A stretch of 16,968 nt of DNA from CAYLLT01 sp964548565 (GCA_964548565.1 CAZJTF010000129.1:1-16968); one strand, 5' to 3'; shown: positions 7,534 to 15,014, numbered from the stretch's first letter. The notes: generated by a model not told the origin, from the letters alone. Program-made: numbers and translations.

Positions 7534-8051
7534 CCCCACCGTCATTGGCAACCCCCATCGAGCGGCGTCTCGGCGCCCTTTTGCGCCGTGGCTTCGTATT
7601 GCGCCGGCGCAGGGCGGCAAAGCACGCGGCCCGCTGCGCGGCCTGCCAGGCCACAGAATTGCCGGCGTGCCACAGGTCAGACCTGGCGCGGTGCATGCAA
7701 CCCTCTCCGGAATCACACCGCGGGTGCTCCGTGGCAGCGCAATCCGGGCGGAGCGGGGTCCGTGGGTTCGCGCTGCGCACGTGAATTGCGCGCGGGTCGT
7801 CGCCCGCGTGCAGCGCCGTCCGAGAGGACCGGCCGAAAGCAGTCAGGAGCTCGAAAGCGTTCGCGGGGCAACTGCATGATGCTTCCTTCCAGGCCCCATC
7901 ACGGTGGGTGCTCCGCGCCCGGCGCGGCCGCTGGCCATGCGTGGGATCGCACCCTTCGCCCCGGTCATCATCGTCTACATCGCGTCGCCTGTTCCAGGCG
8001 CGTGGCAACGGTGTTATCGTGGCGGCGCGTTTGCTAACATCAGGAGGACAC
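7534..8051. other. 518-bp gene-free stretch with several GC hairpins
   Basis: No frame here shows protein-like composition; open frames are Arg/Cys/Ala-rich shadows of GC-rich DNA. It contains a hairpin at 7571-7588 (CGGCGC, 6-nt loop, GCGCCG), a 10-bp palindrome GCGCCGGCGC at 7601-7610, a 9-bp stem with one G-T pair at 7788-7811, and a hairpin at 7986-8000 (CGCCTG, TTC, CAGGCG). The last lies just ahead of the next gene's ribosome site. The first may end transcription of the preceding gene, although no T tract follows. A structured RNA or a decayed gene is possible but unproven. Confidence 0.5.
7571..7588 (+). terminator. Terminator-like hairpin after the AKR-like gene
   Basis: A perfect 6-bp GC stem (CGGCGC/GCGCCG) around a CCTTTT loop lies 37 bp past the stop of the gene ending at 7533. 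There is no following T run, so intrinsic termination is uncertain. Confidence 0.3.
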
Positions 8052-9404
8052 ATGAATCCGCAATCGCTCACACGTCGGGATCTTCTCGCCCACACCGGGC
8101 GCATCGGGGCCGCCGCGGTGGCCGCACCGTACGTCATCCCGTCGGGGGTGCTGGCCGCGCCCGGGCGCGTCGGGCCCAACGATAAGATCAGCATCGCCCT
8201 GATCGGCTCCGGCGGGCAGGGCAACTGGAACCTCGGCCAGCTCCTCGAGCAGCAGGACGTCGCCATCACCGCCATTTGCGATGTCTGGAAGGAGCGACGC
8301 GACCGCACGCTTACCCGATGCAAGGACGCGAAGGGCTACAACGACTTCCGCGAGGTCCTGCAGCGCGACGACATCGACGCCGTGCTCATCGCCACGCACC
8401 CGCACTGGCACGCGTACATCTCGATCGCCGCGGCCGAGGCGGGGAAGGACTTTTACTGCGAGAAGCCGATGACGCTCGGCGTCGGCGAGTCGCTGGCCGT
8501 GCTCCGCGCGGCCCGCAAGCACAAGCGCGTGACGCAGATCGGCACGCAGATCCACGCGACCGCGAACTACCGGCGCGTCGTGGACGTCGTGCGGTCCGGG
8601 GCGCTGGGCAAGATCAGCACCGTCCGGACGTTCCACGTGCTCAACCAGGGCCCGGAGGGGCTTGGGCATTCGCCGGAAACGGACCCGCCCGAGGGGCTCG
8701 ACTGGGAGATGTGGTGCGGGCCGGCGCCGCTGCGCCCGTTCAACATGCTGATCGCGAAGGATTCGTACACGAATCCCTCCTTCATGGCGTACAGCGGCGG
8801 CTGGACCCCCGGAATGGCGCCGCACATCGTCGACGTGCCGTGGTGGGCGCTGGAGCTCGACTACCCGCGTTCGACGTCGAGCACGGGCGGGCGGTACATC
8901 ATCCAGGACGACGGCGACGCGTACGACTTCCACCAGGTCCAGTGGCAATTCCCGAACCTGACGGTCACGTGGTGGACGTCGCTCGTCAACAGCTACGGCT
9001 TTGACAACCAGGGCGGGCCGGGGCTGCACCGCCGGCGCGGGATGTATTTCCACGGCGTCAATGGGACGATGCTCGCCGACTACGACGTCCTGAAAATCAT
9101 CCCCGAAGGCGATCGCATGAAGGGCTTCGAGATCGAGAAGGTTGAAAAAGTGATCCCGGATTCGCCCGGCCACCACCGCGAGTGGCTCGACTGCATCCGC
9201 AGCCGCCAGCAGCCCAGCTGCTCGGTCGAATACCACCACAAGATCGACATCGCGATCAATCTGTCGCTGATCTCGCTCAAGCTCGGCAGATCGGTGCAGT
9301 TCGACCCGGCGACGCTGACGATCCCGAATGACCCGGAGGCAAACAAGCTGCTGGTGCCGCCGTACCGGGCGCCGTGGAAGTTCCCCTCGCAGTACCTGAC
9401 GTAG
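8052..9404 (+). CDS. Tat-exported Gfo/Idh/MocA-family oxidoreductase
   Basis: This 450-residue NAD(P)-dependent sugar oxidoreductase-type protein has a Tat signal (LTRRDLLAHTGRIGAAA, residues 6-22). The Rossmann domain follows: ISIALIGSGGQGNWN (46-60) carries the dinucleotide loop, and AICDVWKERRD ends the second strand. Lys138 in YCEKPM is the family's usual catalytic EKP lysine. The C-terminal half (~190-450) is the alpha/beta substrate domain, with GWTPGMAPHIVD and the closing PGHHREWLDCIRSR. Members oxidise or reduce a hydroxyl on a pyranose or inositol ring; the substrate is unknown. Tat export suggests that the dinucleotide is loaded before transport, as in glucose-fructose oxidoreductase. 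The ATG has an ideal AGGAGG at 8042-8047. It precedes the GH43 gene, but a hairpin and a candidate promoter lie between them. Confidence 0.93.
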   Translation: MNPQSLTRRDLLAHTGRIGAAAVAAPYVIPSGVLAAPGRVGPNDKISIALIGSGGQGNWNLGQLLEQQDVAITAICDVWKERRDRTLTRCKDAKGYNDFREVLQRDDIDAVLIATHPHWHAYISIAAAEAGKDFYCEKPMTLGVGESLAVLRAARKHKRVTQIGTQIHATANYRRVVDVVRSGALGKISTVRTFHVLNQGPEGLGHSPETDPPEGLDWEMWCGPAPLRPFNMLIAKDSYTNPSFMAYSGGWTPGMAPHIVDVPWWALELDYPRSTSSTGGRYIIQDDGDAYDFHQVQWQFPNLTVTWWTSLVNSYGFDNQGGPGLHRRRGMYFHGVNGTMLADYDVLKIIPEGDRMKGFEIEKVEKVIPDSPGHHREWLDCIRSRQQPSCSVEYHHKIDIAINLSLISLKLGRSVQFDPATLTIPNDPEANKLLVPPYRAPWKFPSQYLT

Positions 9405-9465
9405 TAGACGCGGAATCGAGGCCGGCGGCTCGCTGATGGTCCTCGGATTCGCGCCCGACCGGCGC

Positions 9466-9509
9466 ACACGGCCTGGCCTTGCCGGACAGATGGCGCGGCC
9501 AGGCCGCGT
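9466..9509 (+). terminator. Terminator-like stem-loop after the Gfo/Idh/MocA gene
   Basis: 9466-9478 pairs with 9497-9509 as a 13-bp stem with a single A-C mismatch around an 18-nt loop. The core is CGGCCTGGCC/GGCCAGGCCG. It starts 62 bp after the stop codon. No long T run follows, so it may act with Rho or only protect the 3' end. Confidence 0.45.
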
Positions 9510-9547
9510 TATGCGCGAGACGGGGCGAATACCCGCCCAACAGGCGA

Positions 9548-9577
9548 TTGAAAGCGTGGTCTGGTCTCGCGGACAAT
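9548..9577 (+). promoter_or_regulatory. Candidate sigma70-type promoter for the GH43 gene
   Basis: TTGAAA (9548-9553) and GACAAT (9572-9577) are separated by 18 bp, matching the -35 and -10 consensus in five and four of six positions. It lies about 100 bp before the GH43 start and after the stem-loop at 9466-9509, consistent with a separate transcription unit. Confidence 0.4.
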
Positions 9578-9679
9578 AGGGTGGACGCGTCGCCTGCAGG
9601 ACGGCAGGAGGCGTGGTGATCCGGCGTTCCAGGACGGGACGCGTTGGGCAATGACTGCATCCCCCGGAGGACGTGCCGC

Positions 9680-11353
9680 ATGAAGCGGACGCTGCTCTCG
9701 CTCGGTTCAATCGTTGTCGCGCCGATCCCCATCACCGATGCGCAGGTGGCCCCCCCTGCTCCGGCCGTGATCTCCGAGGTGACGGCCGCCGCCGCGACGC
9801 AGCGGTACTCGAAGACGGCCGTTTCACGCACGTTCGTCAACCCGATTGCCGAAGGGGCCGACCCCTGGGTCATCCGCCACGGTGAAAGCTATTACTTCTG
9901 CGAGAGTGAAGGCCACGACGGCATCTCCGTCTGGAAATCGGCACGCCTGACGGAGAAAGGCCGCAAGCGCGTCGTCTGGCGCTCGCGCCGGGGCACGTGG
10001 AACGCCCGCGAGGTCTGGGCGCCCGAACTGCACCGGATCCGCGGCCGCTGGTACGTCTACTACGCGGCCAGCGACGGGCGGAACGAAAACCACCGCGCGG
10101 GCGTCCTGCGGGCGACGACGGACGATCCGCAGGGGCCGTACGAGGATATGGGCGTCCTCTACACCGGTGACGACATCGCCGGTCGCACGCACAACCGCTG
10201 GGCCATCGACGCGGCGCCGTTCGAGCTCGACGGACGGCTTTACCTGGTCTGGTCCGGCTGGCCCGACACCTGTGACATCCAGTACCTCTACATCGCACCA
10301 ATGGAGAACCCGTGGACGGTCGGCGGCCAGCGGGTGAAGATCTGCGAAAACGACACACATGTGTGGGAACGCGTGTCGGAACGCCAGGCGGAGCGCGGGC
10401 TGCACGAGGGGCCGACGATCATCCAGCGCAACGGGCGGCTGTTCGTGCTCTACGCGTGCAGCAGCTCATGGGAGGCCACGTACAAGCTCGGGCTGCTCTA
10501 CATGAACGCCGGGGACGATCCGCTCGATCCGCGGAGCTGGAAGAAGCTGGATCGGCCCGCGATGCAGTCGACTTCGGAGGTGTTCGGCCTCGGCCACGCC
10601 AGCGTGACGACCTCCCCCGACGGAACGGAAGACTGGATCGTGTTCCACGCGAAACGCTTCCGCGAGCCCGGCTGGCAGCGCGCAGTCTGGGTGCAGCCGT
10701 TCGGCTGGACGAAGGAAGGCTTTCCCGATTTCGGGTCGCCGATCCCGGCAGGCAGGCCGCTGCCGGTTCCCTCCGGCGAAGCGGGCCATGTCGGCGGCGG
10801 CGATTTCCGTGACAGCTTCTCGAACGAGACGTGGGACGAATGGACGTACTACGGCCACAACCGCTACGTGCGGATCCGAGAGGGACGACTGGAACTGGGC
10901 GGGCGCCCGGGCTCCGGCGCGGTAAACCTGTATCGCACGGGCGAAAAAGCGATTGTGCGCGGGCGTGAGTGGAGCGACCTGTCGCTGCAGGTGCGGGTAC
11001 GGATGACGGCGGGTAGCCGCGACGCCGGCCTCGTGTTCCGTGTGAGCCAGCCGGCACTCGGATACGACGCGCAGCGAGGGTATTTCGCAGGGTTGATCCC
11101 CGGAACTCGAAAGGTCGTGCTGGGGCGGACCGACGGCGCGGCCTGGCATGAACTCGCGCTCGTAGACCATCCCGTCGAAGTCGGGACGTGGTACACGCTC
11201 GGGGTGGAGGCGGTGGGCGCGACGATCCGCGTGCTGGTGGACGGCCAGCAGGTGATCAGCGTCACGGATGCTCACCACGCATACGGACAGGTCGGCGCGC
11301 GGGTCGTGGATACGGCCGCGGAATTTGACGACTTCGAGGTGAAGGCGCGGTAG
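9680..11353 (+). CDS. Secreted GH43-type glycoside hydrolase with C-terminal laminin-G/DUF1080-like domain
   Basis: This 557-residue protein begins with a weak Sec-type signal (MKRTLLSLGSIVVAPIP). Residues ~50-375 form a five-bladed beta-propeller of the GH43 type, with all three acidic residues in place: Asp61 (EGADPWVI, general base), Asp177 (RWAIDAAPFELDG, pKa modulator) and Glu243 (GLHEGPTIIQRNG, general acid). GH43 enzymes mostly remove alpha-L-arabinofuranosyl or beta-xylosyl units from plant-type polysaccharides; the exact specificity is unknown. Residues ~385-557 form a second, jelly-roll domain starting DSFSNETWDEW, with GLVFRVSQPA and the ending AEFDDFEVKAR. It resembles laminin-G/CBM66/DUF1080 folds and may bind sugar. 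The chosen ATG at 9680 has GGAGG 9 nt upstream. An earlier in-frame ATG at 9644 would spoil the signal peptide. Its stop is 18 bp from that of the convergent isomerase-like gene. Confidence 0.92.
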   Translation: MKRTLLSLGSIVVAPIPITDAQVAPPAPAVISEVTAAAATQRYSKTAVSRTFVNPIAEGADPWVIRHGESYYFCESEGHDGISVWKSARLTEKGRKRVVWRSRRGTWNAREVWAPELHRIRGRWYVYYAASDGRNENHRAGVLRATTDDPQGPYEDMGVLYTGDDIAGRTHNRWAIDAAPFELDGRLYLVWSGWPDTCDIQYLYIAPMENPWTVGGQRVKICENDTHVWERVSERQAERGLHEGPTIIQRNGRLFVLYACSSSWEATYKLGLLYMNAGDDPLDPRSWKKLDRPAMQSTSEVFGLGHASVTTSPDGTEDWIVFHAKRFREPGWQRAVWVQPFGWTKEGFPDFGSPIPAGRPLPVPSGEAGHVGGGDFRDSFSNETWDEWTYYGHNRYVRIREGRLELGGRPGSGAVNLYRTGEKAIVRGREWSDLSLQVRVRMTAGSRDAGLVFRVSQPALGYDAQRGYFAGLIPGTRKVVLGRTDGAAWHELALVDHPVEVGTWYTLGVEAVGATIRVLVDGQQVISVTDAHHAYGQVGARVVDTAAEFDDFEVKAR

Positions 11354-11371
11354 GCGCCGGACGGTCGGCCA

Positions 11372-12262
11372 CTATTGTGGTTGCCCGGCGGAGACGCGGC
11401 GCGCCCACTGCAGGTACTTCTTCGTCTCGGTGACGGCGTCGACCTTCTCGGACCTCTGGAGATACTCGGAGACGTAGTAGCCCTTGTAGCCGTGTTTCTC
11501 GAGTTGTCGGATGATCTCCAGGAAGTCGATGGGGCCCTCGCCCCAGGGTGACTGGATCGTCTCCCACGTCATCCCCCCTGCCCGGAAACCGGTGCCCTGC
11601 ACGTAGGGATACACGATGTCGAAAGGCCTGCCCTTGTTCGGCCCCGCGTAGTAGTGGCTGGGATCGAGCGTGAGGCCGAGGCCGGGCACCTGCCGGCAAA
11701 ACCAGACCGCGTCGGACGGCTGCTCGGTCACCTGGTTCACGTGCGTTTCGAGCGTCAGGATGATGCCGCCGTCCTTCGCGATCGCCTGCAACGTGCGCAG
11801 CTTCCGGACCGCGTCCTGGCGGTCGACCTTCACGCCGGGTGCCATGAGGTTGATGACGCGGGCCTTGAGGCGACCGGCGAGCTTGACGAGCGCGCGGAAC
11901 TCGGCCTCGTACACATCGAACGGCCTCGCCTCAATCGAGTCCCACGTCAGGCCGGTGACCTTGAGACCGTTAGACTTCACCGCCGCCTCGATCTTCGAGG
12001 CCTCCGCGTCAAAATCCTTCATCAACGCGGGCACGTTGACGTGCGGCGCCCACGAGAAGCACGGCAGGTCCACGTTCTTGAAGCCCATCGCGGCGACGCT
12101 TTTCATCGCTGTTTCGAGTGGCTCCTTGAGTACGCAGAGGGATGAGCAGCCCACGCGGTCGTTGATGTTAATCGCCGGCCGAGTGCCGGGGGCCTTCTCA
12201 GCCCCCAGCGCGGCAAACGGTAGCACAACGCTCCATGTGAGCGCCAGCAGCGTCAGTTTCAT
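11372..12262 (-). CDS. Sec-exported sugar phosphate isomerase/epimerase-like TIM-barrel protein
   Basis: This 296-residue protein of the xylose-isomerase-like (AP endonuclease 2) TIM-barrel superfamily has a Sec signal, residues 1-21, with probable cleavage after ALGA. The divalent-metal site is recognisable: Glu172 (LTLETHVNQ), Asp200 and His203 (LTLDPSHYY) and Glu266 (YYVSEYLQR). Strand motifs include GFKNVDLPCF (60-69) and VTGLTWDSIEARPF. Such proteins isomerise or epimerise sugars, and some relatives cleave 3-keto-glycosides. A secreted member is unlikely to use sugar phosphates despite the family name. It starts 30 bp after the stop of the Gfo/Idh/MocA gene on the same strand, so the two probably share a transcript and a pathway. 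A GGAG lies rather far (about 12 nt) upstream of the ATG. Confidence 0.9.
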   Translation of the reverse strand: MKLTLLALTWSVVLPFAALGAEKAPGTRPAININDRVGCSSLCVLKEPLETAMKSVAAMGFKNVDLPCFSWAPHVNVPALMKDFDAEASKIEAAVKSNGLKVTGLTWDSIEARPFDVYEAEFRALVKLAGRLKARVINLMAPGVKVDRQDAVRKLRTLQAIAKDGGIILTLETHVNQVTEQPSDAVWFCRQVPGLGLTLDPSHYYAGPNKGRPFDIVYPYVQGTGFRAGGMTWETIQSPWGEGPIDFLEIIRQLEKHGYKGYYVSEYLQRSEKVDAVTETKKYLQWARRVSAGQPQ

Positions 12263-12292
12263 GGTATCAGGTCACTCCGTGCGTGGCCGATG

Positions 12293-13450
12293 TTATGTCA
12301 GGTCGGTCTTCGTCCCCAGGTCTTCCCACTTGATGACGCTTGGCTCGTACGCGTTCTTCTTCGCGTTCACCATCGCCATGCGGCCCATGATGCACATGAG
12401 CGAGCAGAGCCGCCCCGTCTCGATGTTGGCGTTCGGGAGGCGCTTCCCGCCGGCTTTAATGTTGGCCACGAAGCCTGCCAGTTCCTCGGGTGTGCCCTCG
12501 TCCCAGCCTTTGCCGATGGGCTCGCCGAACTTCTGCGTCTTTTCGTCCCGGCCGTAGTACATCGCTGCATTCAGGTCCGCCGCGCCCTTCTCGCCGAAGA
12601 CGGTGAGGTGTTCCTGGTCGTACTTGCCGGGAAGCAGCCACAGGTGGGTGTAGGAGAAGAGCGTGCCGTCAGGCCAGGCGAACGTCGTCGAGGAGTGCGT
12701 TTCCGAAAACTCGGGCGTCCGGCCGCGCTGATTGTAGCCCATGGCCACGCAGGTCGCCGGGCGCTGGTCTTTCATCGCCCAGGCCATGACGTCCATGTGG
12801 TGGCTGGCCTGCTCGATGAGGCGCCCACCGTCGCAGTCGCTCGGCGCACCGGACGGGTCGCCCGACCAGTGCCAGCCGCCCTGCATGAAGGTGATCTTGC
12901 CGAGCAGTCCTTCGTGGATCGCCTTCATCATCGCCAGGTACGTGGGGTGATAGCGACGCTGCGTCCCGATCTGGAAGAACTTGCCCTTCTCCTTCCAGGC
13001 CTTGCGGGCGGCGATCGTCAGCGCATCGCAGGATTCCACGTCCTTGTCCAGGGGCTTTTCGCCGAAGCAGTGATAGCCCGCTTCGAGCACCGGGATCGCA
13101 ACCTTGGCGTGGTTGCAGATCTGCACGACGCACATCACGCCATCGATCTTCTCCTTGTCGAACATCTCGCGGAAATCGGTGTAGCCATTCGGCTTGTCAC
13201 GCTCCCAGAACTTCTTGGCCTTTTCCATCCGCTCCGGGATCAGGTCGCAGACGCCGACGACCCGCGCGTCGGGTACCTTCTCCAGCATGTGCTGCATGAG
13301 GCCGCTGGAGCGTCCGCCGCAGCCGATCCAGCCGAGTTGGACGCGCTCGTTCGCCGCATACGCCCGGGCTGAGCCCAGGCTGCCGAGCATGACCGCAGAA
13401 CCGGCCGCCGATGCCTTCATGAAATCCCGACGTGACATGTTGTTGCTCAT
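12293..13450 (-). CDS. Tat-exported Gfo/Idh/MocA-family oxidoreductase
   Basis: This 385-residue protein has a Tat signal (SRRDFMKASAAGSAVML, residues 6-22). The Rossmann domain has VQLGWIGCGGRSSG (37-50), VVGVCDL ending strand two, and Lys132 in FGEKPLDKD as the EKP lysine. The substrate domain includes QGGWHWSGDPSGAPSDCDGG and the SHHMDVMAWAM helix. The pair of histidines there (EQASHHMD) sits where this family often has its catalytic His. It is expected to oxidise or reduce a sugar-ring hydroxyl with NAD(P). The ATG at 13450 has GGAG about 7 nt upstream; the frame runs further upstream, but this start gives the clean signal. It is followed after 30 bp by the isomerase-like gene. It belongs to a different subgroup from the protein at 8052 and is shorter by 65 residues. 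Confidence 0.93.
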   Translation of the reverse strand: MSNNMSRRDFMKASAAGSAVMLGSLGSARAYAANERVQLGWIGCGGRSSGLMQHMLEKVPDARVVGVCDLIPERMEKAKKFWERDKPNGYTDFREMFDKEKIDGVMCVVQICNHAKVAIPVLEAGYHCFGEKPLDKDVESCDALTIAARKAWKEKGKFFQIGTQRRYHPTYLAMMKAIHEGLLGKITFMQGGWHWSGDPSGAPSDCDGGRLIEQASHHMDVMAWAMKDQRPATCVAMGYNQRGRTPEFSETHSSTTFAWPDGTLFSYTHLWLLPGKYDQEHLTVFGEKGAADLNAAMYYGRDEKTQKFGEPIGKGWDEGTPEELAGFVANIKAGGKRLPNANIETGRLCSLMCIMGRMAMVNAKKNAYEPSVIKWEDLGTKTDLT

Positions 13451-13548
13451 TCCTGTTCTCCGGATCACATGTGGACAGGCCGGCGTGTACCGCGACCGGC
13501 GAGCGCACAAGGCTACTCCCATGACCACGGCCACGCAAATGTACCGGG

Positions 13549-14319
13549 TTACCCGAGCAGGTAGCGTTCGGCGAACGAGGCGAGAATCTTGCTTACGAAC
13601 CGGGCATCCCGCTCGTCCTGGAGGAGCAGGTGGTCGGCGCGGTCCAGCGAGACGATGCTGCGCGGCTCGGAGGCCAGCTCGTAGATCCGATACGCATGGC
13701 GGATCGACAGGACGGGGTCGGAGGGCGAATGGAAGATGAGCAGCGGGCGGTTCAGCGAACGGATCGCTTCCTCCAGTGAATGCGTTTCCAGGTCGTCGAG
13801 GAGCTGGCGCTTGATCCGGACGGGGCGCCCGCCGATCTGGATGTCAGCCTCGCCGTGTGTCTCGATCCCCGGCGCCAATCCCGCCAGGTGCCGGCAGAGT
13901 TCCTGTGTGGTGCTGGGCGCAGCGATCGTCGCGACGGCGGCCACCTCGGGGATGCGCGAGGCTGCGGCGAGCACGGCCGCTCCGCCCAGGCTGTGGCCGA
14001 TCAGCAGACGCGGCGCCCGGTAGCTCTCGCGGAGAAAATCGGCGGCGGCAACCACGTCCTCGATGTTGGTGGTGAAGTTGGTGTCTTCAAAGCGACCTTC
14101 GCTTTCGCCCATGCCCGTGAAGTCGAACCGCAGGACGGCGATTCCCTCCTCCGCGAGGCCCTCTCCGATCCATCGCACGGCCTTGAGGTCCTTTGAGCAG
14201 GTGAAGCAGTGAGCGAAGATCGCGAAGGCGGCCGGCTCATCGCCCGTGATCTCCAGGCGAGCGGCAAGCCGTTCATTCCTGGTGTTGTGAAAATGGAGTC
14301 GCTGGGTTTCAACGGGCAC
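13549..14319 (-). CDS. Alpha/beta hydrolase (serine hydrolase), of the type often fused to OsmC
   Basis: This 256-residue cytoplasmic hydrolase has a full triad: Ser110 (LLIGHSLGGAA), Asp201 (HSPSDPVLS) and His230 (RADHLLL). The segments FAIFAHCFTCSKDLKAV (32-48) and VLRFDFTGMGESEG (62-75) are typical of the hydrolase half of bifunctional alpha/beta hydrolase/OsmC proteins. Here the gene stops right after the hydrolase domain and no OsmC frame follows. The substrate is unknown; esters or thioesters are likely. I chose GTG at 14319-14317, which has GGAG 9 nt upstream. A longer form from GTG at 14367 adds 16 residues but has no ribosome site and runs through a hairpin. The next gene on the strand begins 98 bp downstream. 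Confidence 0.85.
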   Translation of the reverse strand: MPVETQRLHFHNTRNERLAARLEITGDEPAAFAIFAHCFTCSKDLKAVRWIGEGLAEEGIAVLRFDFTGMGESEGRFEDTNFTTNIEDVVAAADFLRESYRAPRLLIGHSLGGAAVLAAASRIPEVAAVATIAAPSTTQELCRHLAGLAPGIETHGEADIQIGGRPVRIKRQLLDDLETHSLEEAIRSLNRPLLIFHSPSDPVLSIRHAYRIYELASEPRSIVSLDRADHLLLQDERDARFVSKILASFAERYLLG

Positions 14320-14359
14320 GCGGGTCGTCTCCGGTCTACGCGGCTGTACCGGGGAGTGT

Positions 14360-14376
14360 ACCGGCACGGAGCCGGT
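14360..14376. other. Short inverted repeat upstream of the hydrolase gene
   Basis: ACCGGC and GCCGGT are separated by 5 nt. The element lies 40 bp upstream of the preferred hydrolase start and about 40 bp after the stop of the 66-residue gene. It may be an operator or part of a 3' structure. Confidence 0.25.
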
Positions 14377-14397
14377 GTGACTACGCCTGCTCTCACA

Positions 14398-14415
14398 GCG
14401 CCGGAGACGGCGCTC
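14398..14415 (-). terminator. Hairpin directly after the 66-residue gene
   Basis: A perfect 7-bp stem (AGCGCCG/CGGCGCT on the + strand) with a 4-nt loop starts at the base after the TGA of the small gene at 14416. The stem is strong, but no T tract follows on the - strand, so its role as a terminator is probable rather than shown. Confidence 0.4.
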
Positions 14416-14616
14416 TCATATCGTGACGTGCTCGGCCGGCGTGGTGTGTTCGGCCAGACGATCCCGGAGATGGAGCAGGAGCTGGCGGGTTGCCTTCAGG
14501 TCCTGCCGAAAGCTCCGGGTATCGGTGTGATGGATCTCCGGGCCCAGGTCGCTGATCTCGCGATCGAGGAGGCCGACCAGCAGGTCACGTTCTTGCGGTG
14601 TGAGTTCGAGCGTCAT
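14416..14616 (-). CDS. Small helical conserved-type hypothetical protein, 66 residues
   Basis: The product is short, charged and mostly helical: LTPQERDLLVGLLDREISDLG (starting at residue 5), then IHHTDTRSFRQDLKATRQLL and LHLRDRLAEH. The EIHHTDTR turn between two amphipathic helices looks like a specific motif seen in small uncharacterised bacterial proteins, suggesting a helical hairpin. There is no signal peptide or membrane segment. The ATG has an excellent GGAGG 6 nt upstream, which together with its composition supports a real gene. It lies 107 bp after the lipoprotein gene and 96 bp before the hydrolase gene, all on the - strand. Function is unknown. Confidence 0.75.
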   Translation of the reverse strand: MTLELTPQERDLLVGLLDREISDLGPEIHHTDTRSFRQDLKATRQLLLHLRDRLAEHTTPAEHVTI

Positions 14617-14723
14617 GGCACACCTCCATACCTGATTGTAGGCGTGGTTTTGGGGCGATGTGTGCCTGCACCGGGCGCGGAGCGGTGAACGTGCAGAGCC
14701 TCGGCAGTCCCCAATGCTGCGAC

Positions 14724-15014
14724 TCAGTCTTTCTCCCGCTCGATTTCGATCTTCGTCTTCGAGCCGTCGGGATGAACGATCGTGCGTTTTTCCTCGACTT
14801 CCTGGTCCGTCTCGTGCTTGGTTTCCCGCTCCCGGGACGAGCCGTTGGTGCGGATATCAATGGAACCGCCGCCGCCCCGGTCGGACCCGCCGCCGTGGAT
14901 CTCGATCCGGGTGCCTTCCTGCTCGCTGGGAGCAGGCTCGTTCCGGTCGCATCCGGACAGGGCCAGACCTGTCGCCGTCATCAGCACCGCACAGGCAATA
15001 CAGAGCTCACGCAT
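14724..15014 (-). CDS. Small highly charged lipoprotein, 96 residues
   Basis: The signal MRELCIACAVLMTATGLA ends in a canonical lipobox, LSGC, with lipidated Cys22. The mature part is almost all polar: an acidic/Gly stretch (EIHGGGSDRGGGGSIDIRT) followed by Glu/Lys/Arg-rich sequence (EVEEKRTIVHPDGSKTKIEI) ending in EREKD. It looks like a flexible or short beta-repeat surface protein rather than an enzyme. The ATG has GGAG 7 nt upstream. The upstream isomerase-like gene ends 79 bp before it on the same strand. No family was recognised. Confidence 0.7.
   Translation of the reverse strand: MRELCIACAVLMTATGLALSGCDRNEPAPSEQEGTRIEIHGGGSDRGGGGSIDIRTNGSSRERETKHETDQEVEEKRTIVHPDGSKTKIEIEREKD

Noticed and set aside
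6178..7716. A 512-codon open frame on the - strand across the AKR-like gene.
   Set aside because: Its composition is typical of an antisense GC-rich shadow, and the + strand encodes a protein with two clear Fe-S motifs.
8040..9710. A 556-codon open frame on the - strand across the Gfo/Idh/MocA gene.
   Set aside because: It has many Arg/Val/Asp runs and no recognisable domain. The + strand gene has the Tat signal, nucleotide loop and EKP motif.
12290..13372. A 360-codon open frame on the + strand across the second Gfo/Idh/MocA gene.
   Set aside because: It is an antisense shadow of a clear oxidoreductase and has no domain signature or start signal.
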